From Misgurnus anguillicaudatus (Eukaryota > Chordata > Actinopteri > Cypriniformes > Cobitidae), in assembly GCF_027580225.2 (NCBI RefSeq), contig NC_073351.2, positions 6,242,501-6,306,500 on the forward strand: 64,000 nt of DNA, in the 5' to 3' direction. The notes under the pieces are model-generated. The model was not told the DNA's origin. It saw only the letters and a list, made by a program, of their open reading frames with translations, and made no database searches. The translations under genes were made by a program, and so were the position numbers. Of the stretch, positions 42,429 to 54,766 are shown in pieces. Numbering within the stretch: position 1 is the stretch's first letter; each line of letters opens with the position of its first letter.

Positions 42429-45088
42429 TAGGGATGGAAATTATCGATTCATTTATTAATCGTTAGTTGATTGACCTTATCGATTGATTAATGATTAACT
42501 GACAAGCAGCTATTTTCCTGAGAATGTAAATTTCTCACTGTATCAGTAGTGTCTTTAACATAAAAAGCTAAATATTGCTTACATATACACTGAATAAAAG
42601 TGCATGTTATATTGCTCAATTGATGTTTTATTGTAACAGTTGTGATACAGTACAGATAATGGCATTTATGTAGTTTAACAAAAAAATTATCCACAGAAAA
42701 TTAAAATACAAAAAAAAAATTGTGCACTGGCTGACCTGTTGCATGTAAAACATTAAGGGTGGGCTGCACCAACAAGGATTAGGTCTAAATATGGTTTAAA
42801 TCAAGGCTTATATTTAATAATTCTGTTGCACCAAACTTTAAACCTGTTTAAAAATAATAAGGGTTACATTGTCATTTTGATCCAGGTTTAAATTGTACAA
42901 TAAAACTAGAGTTCCTCTTCAGCCATTTCATGCTGTTAGGTTTGTAATAGTTCATTGTTCAGAGTTCATATTGATGATCTTATAGATGATCTTTTCCTTT
43001 ATCTGTCGCTGTTCTCTGTCCTTGTGTGTTCGCTCACACATGTCCTTTGTCAAAAAGCGTGACTGGCTATGTGCTGTTAAATTTGCTCTGAATGCGCATG
43101 TAAATTGTATTTCTGGGCTCTGCAAGACTGGTTTTTAATAAGTGAGACTCACTGCATGTTTCGGCATTCGGTAGCATGGTGGTGTATTTGTTACGCATCA
43201 ATGAGATGCATGTTACAGCTTTTAAAGTTCTTGTTCATTTATATTCACAAAACCTATCAACAAAACATTGATTATAATTAAGAGACACATGATATGAAAC
43301 AAATTTTGTTTTAAAGCAGCAAACAAAACTTAAATTAATTTAGAAAATTATTTCTGATACACCCCGTAATGCCCTCTGCTTTCCTGTGATCACATACTCG
43401 CTTTCCCACCACAGCAGCTAACACGTACAGCTGCATGCAAGTTATGAAGGTGGTATCTAAGCAAACTAGAGCTGTTGTACTTCATCGTAGTTTACATTGG
43501 GCGTCTTTGTCATCATTTATTAATTTGAAATGCTCCCACACTCTACTCCGTTTTGACCGCCTCATGTTTGGTTTCTTTTTTTGCCATCTCAAAATTGTTT
43601 CGGGAATCTCGCTGCCCACAAGAATCTTACTGCCGGCGTTGTTTAATTACCCAAGAATTTAATTTAATAGAGTAAATTCTTGTCAGGGGCGGATTTAGTG
43701 ATTTGGGGGCCCAAGGGAAAACCATGTGTGTCGGGGCCCTAACTATGCACCCTTTACTTTCTCATCGCTATCTCCATGTCTTTTTTTCTTGAGGTTATGA
43801 TATTAATATATATATATATATATACTGTATATCAGGGCCGGAGTGGAACTCATTTTCAGCCCTGGAGTTTCATGCCTTAGACCGGCCCACTTTAGTTCAC
43901 GACTGACTATTAAAATAATATCTTTAAACCCTCAGTAGTATAAGTCTGCAGTAGTGCACTGTTCTCTGCAGCCTTGCAATTCACTGTATTTTTCAAATAT
44001 ATAATTTAATATTCCATGCAAATGCAGTAAACAATTATAATTTTTGCCATAATCATGCAGCCCTACCATAAAACCATAATTTTACTAAAGTAAACTTATT
44101 CAAAAACTAAAGGAAACAAATGTGTTTGTGTTTTCCTCTATATTTCTATTTCTAAAAAATGGTGAGTCTTGAGATTAAAGGCTCTCTAAGCGAATATGTT
44201 CGACGTCACTTGTTGTTGATATTTGAACTGTTTTCAAACCAACAGAGCGTAGCTAACTCGTTTTTCGCTAGTGAAAAAGAGGGTAAAGCCGATGCATGCT
44301 ACCATTTTCATATGAGATTTAAATAAGACTAAAGCGATCACGAATTCATGTGCAGATTGGGGAATGAATTACAATCTTTAGTGGCGCTGGGCAGACATTT
44401 CGGCGGACTTAAGCTTACCTAAATATTACTGTACCTGAGATTACACGCTAATATTATATAAACTGTAGAACCTGTATTATTTGCGGAGCATACTCACCGG
44501 CACACTATCATTGACCGTGCCCGAGAGAGAGCTGTGTCTGACGGAAAAGAGGTTGCTGAGAGCAGCACAAACCGTGGTGGTGTTTGTGTGGAGAAAAGCG
44601 GAGACTTTTTTGTGTGAATCATCTTTTCTGCTCCAATGGTGTAGCTACGTTTTACTGTTAGTTTATTTCCTTGCAGCTTCGCTCTTTTAATGTACCATAC
44701 TCACTCGCTACTGCCTGCAGCTCTGCTCGCTAAAACTTGTTGATTTGAGCTTCGCGCGTATATGCGGTAGTACATGGAATGATCCACTATAATGGGGGGC
44801 GCATTCATGCAGATGTAATAATGACGTTCAGACCTTTTATGTGAATATACTGAAAACACAAAAGATGTTTAAATAGAATTGCTAATAAAACAAAATTATG
44901 ATAGTCTTCTGGGAATCTTGATGATAACCAGGGGCAAAAAGTGGCAGCTCACCAAGTACACCCCTGCGTTTTGGGGCCCCTTGGTAACGCGGGGCCCAAG
45001 GCAATTGCCGACCTTTGCCTAATGGGTAAGTCCGCCCCTGATTCTTGTCGACAATTAACCGATAATCAGTTAACCGTTTACATCCCTA
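42429..45088. mobile_element. Ac-like hAT element with TSD GTGCAACC
   Basis: The termini are TAGGGATGGAAA and, inverted, TTTACATCCCTA, close to the Ac-type consensus. The 8-bp duplication GTGCAACC is perfect (42421-42428 and 45089-45096). Subterminal ATTATCGATT/ACCGATAAT motifs occur on both sides. It is noncoding and carries a further hAT element at 43684-45040. Confidence 0.9.
43684..45040. mobile_element. hAT element with TSD ATTCTTGT (third nesting level)
   Basis: The termini are CAGGGGCGGATTTAG and, inverted, AAGTCCGCCCCTG, with subterminal GGGGCCC motifs. The duplication ATTCTTGT is perfect (43676-43683 and 45041-45048). A short (TA)n tract at about 43806-43825 is followed by CAGGGCCGGAGTGG, possibly the left end of a fourth nested element whose partner end I could not find. 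Confidence 0.9.
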
Positions 45089-45239
45089 GTGCAACCTTAA
45101 AATATATTTGGGAGCATTTGTGCCCATTTTGTTGTGGTGCGACTTGTTTAGATTGTGTATGTTGTGTGCTATCTGAGGGACACTGTTCTCTCCAACATAG
45201 ACAAATGCAACTCTACCATCGAAAAAAAGGCTTAACGTT

Positions 45240-45335
45240 TAACCTTCTGGAGAGAGTGGCTTAAAGATTTTGAGTGGCTCGATGTACTGTGTTTACTGTA
45301 AATCCTGTGGAACGAAGGTTGCAGGTAAAATGGGG
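45240..45335 (+). pseudogene. hAT transposase N-terminal fragment
   Basis: Frames give GESGLKILSG/EWLKDFEWL followed by MYCVYCKSCGTKVAG, as at the start of ZMYM/TTF-finger-type hAT transposases of fishes (a WLKxFxWL motif just before a Cys-rich finger). It is broken by a frameshift and ends quickly. It supports a hAT origin of the 41649-47648 element. Confidence 0.45.
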
Positions 45336-45458
45336 TTGGTGGCGAAATCCACACATTTAAGGGTGAGACCTTGCTAAAACATGGCTAAAGTACCAAACAC
45401 AAGAAGTGTCGTAATAAATATGTTCATTATTGATGGACACACCGACCTGTCTGTCAAA

Positions 45459-45957
45459 AGGGGTTTTCACACTGCGCTTAACCCTGGGTTATCTTCATTC
45501 TAAACCCCGCTTTTAACCCTGGGTTAAGGAGCGTTTCACACCTGTAATTTGAAAGCGGAGTAAGCACCGCTTTTTACCCAGGGTTATGAAACCCTGCTCC
45601 GGAGCAGGGTTAGCACCACATTTGTGGTGTTAACCCCGCATTGCGGTGCCAAACGCATGCAGTGTGAAACGAAGCAGGGTTAGAATGTTATGACCCTAAT
45701 TAAACACAGCTGAAGTAGCTAATCAAGGTGTTCAGGGTTGCTTGATAATTACAGACAGGTGTGTTGGAAATGGGTTGGAGACTCCCGACCCAGGGTTTAG
45801 GAATGCACAGTGTGAAACGTCAAATTATGAATACCCAGGGTTATCTCTTAACCCCTGGTTAAGTTTGAACAGTGTGAAACATAAAAAAATAACCCAGGAT
45901 TCCGTTAACCCTGCTTTTAGAATAACCCAGGGTTAACAATTTCAGGTGTGAAAAGCC
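45459..45957. mobile_element. TIR MITE with AACCCTGGGTTA motifs
   Basis: The ends are AGGGGTTTTCACACTG and, inverted, CAGGTGTGAAAAGCCT, flanked by AAA on both sides. Multiple AACCCTGGGTTA and GTGTGAAAC motifs repeat in both orientations. Noncoding. Confidence 0.75.
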
Positions 45958-46369
45958 TAAAAGAGTGTTTGATAGTCTACGTGCGCATCCTCCTTGATGG
46001 ACAAAAGACAAACATCCTTATAGTGCAGTGTTCTTCACATCCAACCCTGGAGAGCCGGTGCTCTGCAGAGTTTAGCTCCAACCTTAAAGCTATGATCTAC
46101 GATTTCAAAGATTGTTCATTATTAATAACCTCGTTTAGATGCTTGTTATGGTTATACAGTAAAATCCTAACAATATAAAGAGAAAAAAGAATGAAAAAAA
46201 TCCATTCAATCTATTGGGTGTACAGCTGCAGAGAAGTTGACCAATGTAAGCTGTCCACCTGGCGCTTGCGTCACCACCGCACCCCACCCCGCCCCCTCCT
46301 GCGACATGAAATTTTGCGGGCAAGCAGCCGACAGTCTATGGTAGCTAGCAAAGTAGCATCAGCTCAGCA

Positions 46370-46596
46370 ATGGAGAAAAAACAAACCGACAAAAGCAAGC
46401 GGCCCCTGCTTGTCCCTACAGTCAAGGTTGAAAGAAAGAGAAAGTCTGTAGAGGAAAGAGCAGAGATAAAAAAAAATTAAAAATGCCGGACTCAAAGTAG
46501 AATTAATATAGGGTCTACCATTGACCGTTGGAGGAAGCTTCAGGGAGATTTGGGACTGAAAACTAACGCTGACACGGCTGAGTTTTTGTTGAGCAG
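46370..46596 (+). pseudogene. Broken first exon of a transposon-like gene
   Basis: It starts ATGGAGAAAAAAC and encodes a basic stretch (KSKRPLLVPTVKVERKRKS), is interrupted at an A9 run (TAA after AAAAAAAAAT), then reads in another frame SRINIGSTIDRWRKLQ and GLKTNADTAEFLLSR up to a donor-like GAGCAG|gtaagc. The RWR..GLKT.A..A.FLL motif recurs in teleost repeat-encoded proteins of unknown function. Confidence 0.45.
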
Positions 46597-46729
46597 GTAA
46601 GCATTTATTTATACTTTTATGGTGTGAGGTGTTACATAAATATCTTTTTATCAGTCTGACAACATGCTCATGCTGCTGGTCGCATTGGAATGTTAGCCGT
46701 TTAGCATCACCTATCACGGGTGAAAGTAA

Positions 46730-47228
46730 TTATATTTCTTGAAGTGCTTGAATATATTATATATGTAAGCAATAAGGTACGAGAGGCTGTGCTGTATCGT
46801 GAATAAGTAACGGCTGAAGGGCGTTGTTAGGCACGACGCGAAGCGGAGTGCCTGCAACCCCTTCAGCCGTTACTTATTCACGATACAGCACTTGCCTCGA
46901 GTACCTTACTGCTTTTATAAAACGGTTACACCACAATATTAAAGTAAAAAAAATATTAGTGCAACTTTCATGAAGTTAAATTAATAAAAGCATTCCTTCC
47001 GCTAGAAAAAATAGTCCCTGACTGCGAAAAACAACATGAAAGTTCAAATAAAAACAACAAACTGTTCTCAGACTTTGTCTCATTATATGTTTATGTGTTG
47101 CTAAGGGTGTTGCTAAGGGCGCAGTGATATTAAATAGAACCGTTGTGTGAAGCGGTCATAGCAGTGTTTTATTGTGAATAAAGCACACCTATTGACCAAT
47201 CAGAATCAAGGATTGGAACTAACCGTTT

Positions 47229-47235
<7 letters not shown>
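46730..47235. mobile_element. Hairpin-containing MITE
   Basis: A near-perfect hairpin pairs GTATCGTGAATAAGTAACGG (about 46794) with CCGTTACTTATTCACGATAC (about 46868). Wider ends TATAAAACGGTTA (about 46916) and TAACCGTTTTATA (47222-47234) are also inverse. Two inverted-repeat units may overlap here. A (TA)n tract follows at 47236-47278. Confidence 0.65.
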
Positions 47236-47282
<47 letters not shown>

Positions 47283-47648
47283 CACTTTTGTAATGTCACA
47301 ATTAATCAAGTTTTACGTGTTTACTAGATTTTTTATTGTAATAATTATTATGTTAACTCTAATTGTTAAATTATTATTGCTGTCATACTATTTAAACAGC
47401 CTTTAGGCATTATTTTAGGAATCTAGGCAGGAAAAAATAGAAGACCAAATCTCAAAACCTGGCCATAGGATGTGTAAAGCCCAGTGGTGGTGTTTTATTT
47501 TTAATAAAATAAATCTGTTAACATATACATTGTAGTTGTGGTGCTTCTTAATTTTTGGATGCGTGCGTCTTAATTTATGATGGTGCTCCTAACTCGTTAA
47601 AGTTGGGAGCTCCAGTGCCACCAAATAAAAAGTTAATTTTGAGCCCTG

Positions 47649-48540
47649 CTATCAAAACATGCAACAATGTACATGAAGAACTGTATTTTGGTTTATGCAG
47701 AAATGTAGACAGAGGTACATATAGCGAATGAGCCTGGTTTGCAATTAAGAAATGTATTCATTTTACATGCTTTATACATCTGTTTATAACATCTGTGTAT
47801 CATGTCATTTTTAGGTTCTTTAATAATATAATTGTATTAACATCACATCCTTATGTAATTCCATAAACCAAGTAGTAGTTTTAGTAGTAGTTCATGCATT
47901 TGGCAGATACTTTTACCCAAAGCATTTTACAGTACGTTTAAGGTAAGCCTAAGCATTTTTCTCATCACTACATGAGTTTTGTGGAAATTAAACCTGACCT
48001 GTGTGTTGCTAATACAATACTATACAAACTGACCCAAAGCTGAAGAGAAATCATCTTCCATCACTGCTATCATAATGGAAAACTACTTTTTATGTAAACT
48101 TGAAAATGGAGTTTAACAGGAAATTTCTATAAAACATTGAATAAATATGTTAAACACTCCTGTTGCTGGTAGTTGGTGCTATGACTTTAAGTGTATATTG
48201 GCAAGTAGATGTGTTTAGTTCATGACTTTTATCAAACGTGTGACATTTAAGGCAGATTGAACATTGCATGTTTGAGTTACAACAACTTCCTATTTGGCAT
48301 GTAGATATATCAGGCCGAGAACTTTGTCAATGTGCACCGTTTCTGCTGCCAGCTGGTAATATTACAACCAAATAAATATGACATGTAAATGTGTTTAGGC
48401 CATGACTGAGTTACAACAGCTTTTCTGTTTCACTGCATTAATAACATGTATTAAAACTTACCTAAGTGTTGCTAGCATGTGTATGTTTAAGACTCATTAC
48501 CAAATTGTAGTATTTTGTTAGGAGCATATCAGTGCAAAAC
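47649..48540. repeat. Decayed repeats with SINE/LINE-tail motif
   Basis: CATTTGGCAGATACTTTTACC and CAAAGCATTTTACAGTA (47896-47935) match the shared 3'-tail sequence of several teleost SINEs/LINEs. From about 48150 on, degenerate forms of the 133-bp unit appear (GGCAAGTAGATGTGTTTAG, GCCAGCTGGTAAT). No gene. Confidence 0.5.
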
Positions 48541-50460
48541 ATGTCACTTCATGTTGCCAGCTGGTGGCGCTATGACTATATGAAAATATTGGCACGTAGA
48601 TGTGTTCAGTCCAGGAATCTTATTGATCATGTAAAATGTAGGGCAGATCTGACATTGAATAATCAGTGTAAAACCTGTCACTTCCTGTTGCCAACTGGTG
48701 GCGCTATGACCATAATTGATTATTGGCATGTAGATGTGTTCAGTCCAGGACTCTTAACAATCATGTGAAGTTTGGGACAAATCCAACATTGCATAATTAT
48801 TTTAAACATGTCACTTCCTGTTGCCAGCTGGTGGCGCTATAACCATAAGTGACTATTGACATGTAGATGTGTTCAGTCCAGGACTCCTATTAATCATGTG
48901 AAGTTTGGGACAGATTGGACATTGTATAATCATTGTAAACATGTCACTTCCTGTTGCCAGCTGGTGGCGCTATAACCATAAGTGACTGTTGACATGTAAA
49001 TGTGTTCAGTCCAGGACTCTTATTAATCATGTGAAGTAAGTGACAGATTGGACATTGCATAATCATTGTAAACATGTCACTTCCTGTTGCCAGCTGGTGG
49101 CGCTATAACCATAAGTGACGGTTGACATGTAGATGTGTTCAGTCCAGGACTCTTATTAATCATGTGAAGTAAGTGACAGATTGGACATTGCATAATCATT
49201 GTAAACATGTCACTTCCTGTTGCCAGCTGGTGGCGCTATAACCACAAGTGACTATTGACATGTAAATGTGTTCAGGTCAGGATTCTTTGCAATCATGTGT
49301 AGTTTGGGACAGATCGGACACTGTATGCCTGAGATCCAGCAACCTGTTTCATAGCGAAACATCAAATTTTGGCAGGCCGAAACAGACACAAATTTTAACA
49401 TAGAATCAAATCTTTCGCAGTTTAGCATCACAAAGGCCTTAAGATGAGACTTGCCAAATATGAAGATGATCCGACGAAAACTGTAGGAGGAGTTAGTTAA
49501 AGTATGACACCTGGAAATTACAAAAACTGAGCCAAAATCTGAGAATTAATTGAAAATAGCTGACTTCCTGTTTGGTGTAGGGCGTTGCTCCAAGAGACGT
49601 TTTTGTAGGGCTTGTAATAATACATGAGCATACCGAAATTCGTACATGTACATTAAACACAGTCCAAGGGCTGCTTCATTCAATATTTGAAAGTGGCGCT
49701 AAAACATGTTCCTTCAGGTTGCCAGCTGGTGGTGCTATGGCTATAAATGAAAATTGTTATGTAGATGTGTTCAGGTCAGGACTCTTAGCAATCATGTGAA
49801 ATTTGGGACAGATCGGACATTGTATGCATGAGTTCCAGCAACTTCCTGTTTCATTGGAAAACATCAAACTTTGTCGGGCCAGAACCGACACAAATTTTTA
49901 CGTAGAGTCAAATCCTTCGCAATTTAGCATCACAAAGGCCTTAAGATGACACTCACCAAAATTGAAGACGATCCGACGAAAACTGTAGGAGGAGTTAGTT
50001 AAAGTATGACGCCTGGAAATGACAAAAACTGCGCCCAAATCACAAAAATTACTCCGAATAGCTGACTTCCTGTTTGGTTTACGGCTTCGCTCCAAGAGAC
50101 TTTTTTGTAGGTCTTGTCATGCTACAGAAGCATACCGAATTTCGTAATTGTACGTCAAACACAGTCCGAGGGCTGCTTCGTTGAAAATTTGTAGGTGGCG
50201 CTATAGAGCCATTTTCTCACGCCTAATTCTAAAGCCTACACCACATGTAAATTTTCATCACTCTTGACATCTGTGCAAAAATTCATGAGTTTTCGAGTAT
50301 GTTTAGGCCCTCTAAAGTCCCGCTGAAGTCGGAGAAAAAGAAAAAAAATTATAATAACTCCTTGAAGAACAATAGGGTCCTCACACCCCGGTGTGCTCGG
50401 GCCCTAATAACTCCTTGAAGAACAATAGGGTCCTCACACCCCGGTGTGCTCGGGCCCTAA
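48541..50460 (+). mobile_element. 133-bp-array element, copy B
   Basis: Units start at about 48583, 48716, 48849, 48982 and 49115, with the next at 49248, again 133 bp apart. The tail 49248-50345 matches 12246-13340 of copy A closely. It ends with two direct copies, 53 bp apart, of a terminal motif (AATAACTCCTTGAAGAACAA at 50353 and 50406) containing the palindrome CACACCCCGGTGTG and finishing GTGCTCGGGCCCTAA. The left head is missing or decayed. The frame on minus at 49898-50095 also occurs in copy A and is not a gene. Confidence 0.75.
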
Positions 50461-51780
50461 AAATGCAGAACATGTTTACAGAGGACACTATTAACACAAT
50501 TATATGCATGAAACCATTACGAAAAATGTAGGCACAAATGGTTTAATAAAGGTTTTAAATGTTTGGGATAGCATTGGGTGTTGAGGATCCATTCGTTGTA
50601 TCATTAACAGCGCGGAAAAATGAGGACGCATTTTGAGGCTTCATTCTAAGCACCCTTTGAATTGGGACACAGCTCTTATCATCGCTGGCGAAGGAGGTAC
50701 GTGGCGTGGCAGACTCAGAAAATGAGAATTAAAAACAAAGGAATTGGAAGGTCCGAAAAGGGTTGCCTGGAATAAGTTTTACAAAGTGGTAAATCAGGAT
50801 GACACCAGTGCAGGCTATGTAATTTTTGCGTTTAATTTAGGCTATTTATTTATTTATTTGTCCCTGTGCGCCGATCGGAGACCACTGCTGATATTCTGAG
50901 AGCTTTCTAGTCTCGTGGCTGTCATCAGCAGCGCCTTGCATCGCCCAGTCAACGGATGGCGGGCAGGTGCGGTTTTGAAAACTGGTCAGAAACGTTGGTG
51001 CGGACGGATGATGAGTTTTGTGATGCGGTTGCGGATGAAATAATAGCCCATCCGCGCATCTCTAATGTATGGACTTCCAGCCAGCACAACCAAACCCACT
51101 CTGAAGTGGTACTAAACTTAATAGAAAAGCTAACCAAGCCAAAGTAAAGTGAGCTGGCACAACCCGACCAGTGGGGTCTTTGCAATGGAAAGACTGCTGC
51201 CCCAGAAAGCCTCCTGTAGATGATCCACTGTAATTGCACATCTGTCTGCCGAACACAACAGTGCAGTTGGAGGGCATATGGACTACTTGTGGACCATGTC
51301 AAGTTGGGAATTGTGAGAATCACTATAATCAACCTCTATAGGAGAAATAGAGTGATGACTAATGGTAAATCTAGTGAAGGTCACAGTGCAAAAAAAAGTA
51401 TACAAAATAAACCAGAATAAGAGGAAACAACTAAAGGAAATAGAAAAGCTAAGTATAAATAAGAAAAGCATTAAAAAAAGGCCCAAAAAAACACATTATA
51501 AAACTTACTTTAATATAAAATTGTATTTCTAATCACTCATCTATTATTCAATTATGTTTATTAGAATATTACATAATCAAAATATGTATCCGGCACAAGT
51601 ATTCCTGGTTTAGGGGGAATACAAGGGAGTAATGGTCATTTTAAGGACCTGACTGCCGCCATTTTGAAAATGGGGCCTTTCTTGGAGTCAAACTTTGGAA
51701 AACTTTAGTATGTTTTAAGTACATCTGATACTACTGTAAACCACAGAGAAACCTTTTTTTAGAATTTTTTTGGGGTCAAA
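50461..51780. other. Spacer with MITE end and an unassigned ORF
   Basis: TTTGAATTGGGACACAGCT at about 50656-50674 is an inverted terminus of the family at 19272-19493. An ORF at 50956-51147 (63 aa, MAGRCGFENWSETLVRTDDE...) overlaps a longer minus frame; neither resembles a family I know. Otherwise AT-rich. Confidence 0.35.
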
Positions 51781-51792
51781 CCATATTTGCAG

Positions 51793-52332
51793 CCGACTAA
51801 TCTTAATGCAGTAACCAGTAGAATGGAGGTGCTGGTGGCCAGCATTACAAGAAGGTCCCAGCGCCTTTACAAAGACCCCAATGGCAGCAAAGGTTGGGCG
51901 TGGATTCGGTGCAAAATCAGAGAGGAGAAGGCCAAAAATACAACAGTATGGTTCCAGATACAAAAAGAATCGTCTTTGACACCATTCTCTCTGACGAGAC
52001 AGTTTGGCCATGGCAACTTTCACATGGTAGTATGTACACAAATATGTTTTCTTGGATTTACATTGTAGCACAAAACCATTTATGCCTTATCTCAGAAATT
52101 CTTTGAAAAATAATCATACTTACAATTGACTTATTTTCTACAACTCTAATCCAGACGCTGTAGATTTGAAAACCAAGAGGAAGGCGTTTGATTTTGTGAT
52201 GGCAATAAGGAGACTTGAGAAGGAGAAGAAGATTGTTCTTTCTGAGATGGCAAAGCATTGGAAATCTCTCTCCACTTGTGCAGACACACTCAAGGAGATG
52301 TCATCCCATATTTTACTATTTAAAACGGCTTA
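51793..52332 (+). pseudogene. KDZ-like transposase C-terminal fragments
   Basis: TSRMEVLVASITRRSQRLYK and DPNGSKG...IRCKIREEKAK (51800-51940), then after a gap KRKAFDFVMAIRRLEKEKKI and VLSEMAKHWKSL (52180-52275), resemble the coiled-coil C-terminal part of Kyakuja-Dileera-Zisupton family proteins in fishes. The intervening DNA could be an intron (CCAG acceptor before 52155). No transposase core is in the window. The assignment is from motif memory, without alignment. Confidence 0.4.
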
Positions 52333-52509
52333 ATTCATTGTAGCGAGCGCTCAGGGCGCCTCCCTCCACTCTTTCTCTCTCACCCTAGAGTCACATTAGC
52401 TACAAAAGTGAGCAACACTGAGCAACACGCTTTCGCTTGATGGGCGTACCTGGGCGCAGGGGTGGGAAGTGTACAGAAAAATCCTACTCAAGTAAAAGTA
52501 CAATTACTT

Positions 52510-54690
52510 ACCTCATCCATCAGCAATCTCTCGGTGCACGACCTGGGCGTGTCCGACCATAAGGCCATCTCAATGGAGTTACATATCCAGTCTCTCCTCA
52601 GTAAGCCCAGTAGACAAATCAGTTTCAGGAATCTTAAAAACATCAACCCAGTTACCCTGACTACTGACCTCTGCCATCTATCTGTGGCTACTCCACTCTC
52701 AGTCACTGAATCTGTGGATTTTTATAATTCATCACTCTTTACCCTTCTGGACCGCCATGCTCCAGTCAAGCTCAGAACCTTCACTTTCACATACTCAGCC
52801 CCCTGGTATACAAAGGAGCTGCAACTACAGAAGAGAATGGGATGTGTCCTGGAACGGCGTTTCAAGGACTCGGGGCTTGATGTTCACAAGCTAGCCTACC
52901 AGGAACATTAGAAGGCCTACAGCAAGTCCCTCGGTGAAACACGGTCCCGGTTCTACTCTCACATTATTAACAATAGCCCTGGAAACTCCAAGCAACTCTT
53001 CTTCACAATAAATCATCTCCTCAAACCTCAGATCTCACTACATTTAGATAACACACAGGAGCGGTGCAACAGCTTCATCTCTTTCTTTAAAACAAAAGTA
53101 GAGAACATCCGCTCCCTTCTCTCCATCCCCCCTGTTTCCCCAACCCCCACCAAGATCCTCAATCTAGGACTACTCAGCTCCTCTGCTGTTTCACAGACAT
53201 CACTCAGCAAGAGATCGATACCTCTTAAAGAAGATGAAGCCCTCCACTTGTGATCTGGACCCATTTCCCTCAGCCTTGATAAAAAGGCATTCTTCTGCAA
53301 TAAGTCCCTTGATCACTAAAATCATCAATCAGTCCCTCTGGTCTAGACATGTCCCCATGTCTTTCAAAACTACTGTCATCAAACCACTACTCAAGAAGCC
53401 CAGCCTTGACCCTGAAGTACCTGCCAACTACCATTCCATCTCCAACCTCCCTTTCCTGTCAAAGGTGTTGGAAAATGTAGTTCTGCCCAACTTCAAAACC
53501 ATCTCATAACAAAAAGTCTTTACGAGAAATTCCAATCTGGTTTTTGCTCTGGCCACAGTACGGAAACTGCCCTGGTCAGGGTCACAAATGATTTGTTGAT
53601 GATGGCTGATGCTGGCTTTCACTCACTTCTTATCCTTCTTGACCTCACAGCAGCATTTGATACTGTGGATCACCACATCCTGTTACACCGCCTTCACTCT
53701 CTGAAACTACTCTGGCCTGGTTTACATCATATCTCACGGACAGAACAGAGTTTGTATCACTGGGTGGTGCTAAATCGGACAGACACTTTGTCACCTGTGG
53801 TGTCCCTCAAGGATTAGTCCTTGGCCCCACCCTTTTCACACTGTACATGCTCCCCCTTGGTCGTGTCATTAGCTGGCATGGAATATCTTTTCATTGCTAC
53901 GCTGATGACACCCAACTTTGCAATAAGACAAACCCAACCCCCTCTGCAGACCTTTCTACACTTTCCACTTGCCTAGAGGAGATACAGACATGGATGACAG
54001 CTAACTTTCTGCAACTTAACAGTTAAAAAACAGAAGCACCCCACATCAGATCCAGTCATCCACTATCTCCAGTATCACCTTCTCCGGTCATGACATCCAC
54101 CTCTCGTCCTCAGTCACAAACCTCTGTGTTATAATGGACCCTCACCTGACTTTTGAGGCCCACAATAAACATCTCTGCAAAACCTCCTTTTTCCACCTCA
54201 GGAACATTGCAAAACTCCGCCCCAAACTCATTCTTCCTGATGCTGAAAAACTTGTCCATGCCTTTGTCTCCTCCAGGCTGGATTATTGCAACACACTCCT
54301 CATCGGGATCCCTGACAAGAGCATCCAACAGTTGCAGTACATTCAGAACTGTGCCGCCAGGACCCTGATGGGGGTACGGAAGTATCATCATATCACACGC
54401 ATCCTCAAATCCCTCCACTGGCTTCCTGTTCAGTACAGGATTGAAAATAAAATTTCCCTTTTGACTTACCAGTGCCTCAATGGCACTGCACCCTTATACC
54501 TTAAACAACTCATCACTCCAGTTTGTGACTGTGGACTCTTTTAAAAAAGGCCTTAAAACTCATCTTTTTAGAAAAGTATATGGCTAATATTGCTACTTTT
54601 TAATGGTTTTGTTGTCTTAGTCTTTTATGATGTTTTGTAGCACTTTGAGGTCATTGAGTTGATGTAAAGTGCGCTATAAATAAAATTAAT
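52510..54690 (+). pseudogene. L2-type LINE ORF2 pseudogene
   Basis: It begins inside the endonuclease C-terminus (LGVSDHKAISMEL), then follows the linker (YSAPWYTKELQLQKR), RT fingers (DLDPFPSALIKRH, TTVIKPLLKKPSLDPEVPAN, FQSGFCSGHSTETALV), palm (LILLDLTAAFDTVDHHILL, HCYADDTQL) and thumb (FHLRNIAKLRPK, YIQNCAARTLMGVRKYHHI, SLHWLPVQYRI). Several frameshifts and stops (after 52911, 53230, 53509, 53817, 54026) make it non-functional. The tail has GTGCGCTATAAATAAAATTAA. It is 5' truncated next to a short AAGTAAAAGTACAATTACTT repeat at about 52490. Confidence 0.85.
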
Positions 54691-54766
54691 AATTATTAAA
54701 TGCTTTCCCACTATATTTAAAGCGTGACAGACAGCTGTTCTACCTTCATTTAAATCATTTGCAAAA

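Larger units (their letters stand above)
41649..47648. mobile_element. Large hAT element hosting a nest of insertions
   Basis: The termini are CAGGGCTCGAAATT and, inverted, AATTTTGAGCCCTG. The sequence CTATC adjoins both outer edges (41644-41648, 47649-47653), a shorter match than the usual 8 bp. Contained inside are hAT elements at 41687-42399 and 42429-45088, and TIR or foldback elements at 45459-45957 and 46730-47235. At about 45240-45330 a transposase start is visible (EWLKDFEWL, then in another frame MYCVYCKSCGTK), supporting hAT origin. After removing the nested elements, the left end reads continuously from GGTAGCATATGTGAC to GAAATGTAATATGTGCAACC. Confidence 0.75.
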
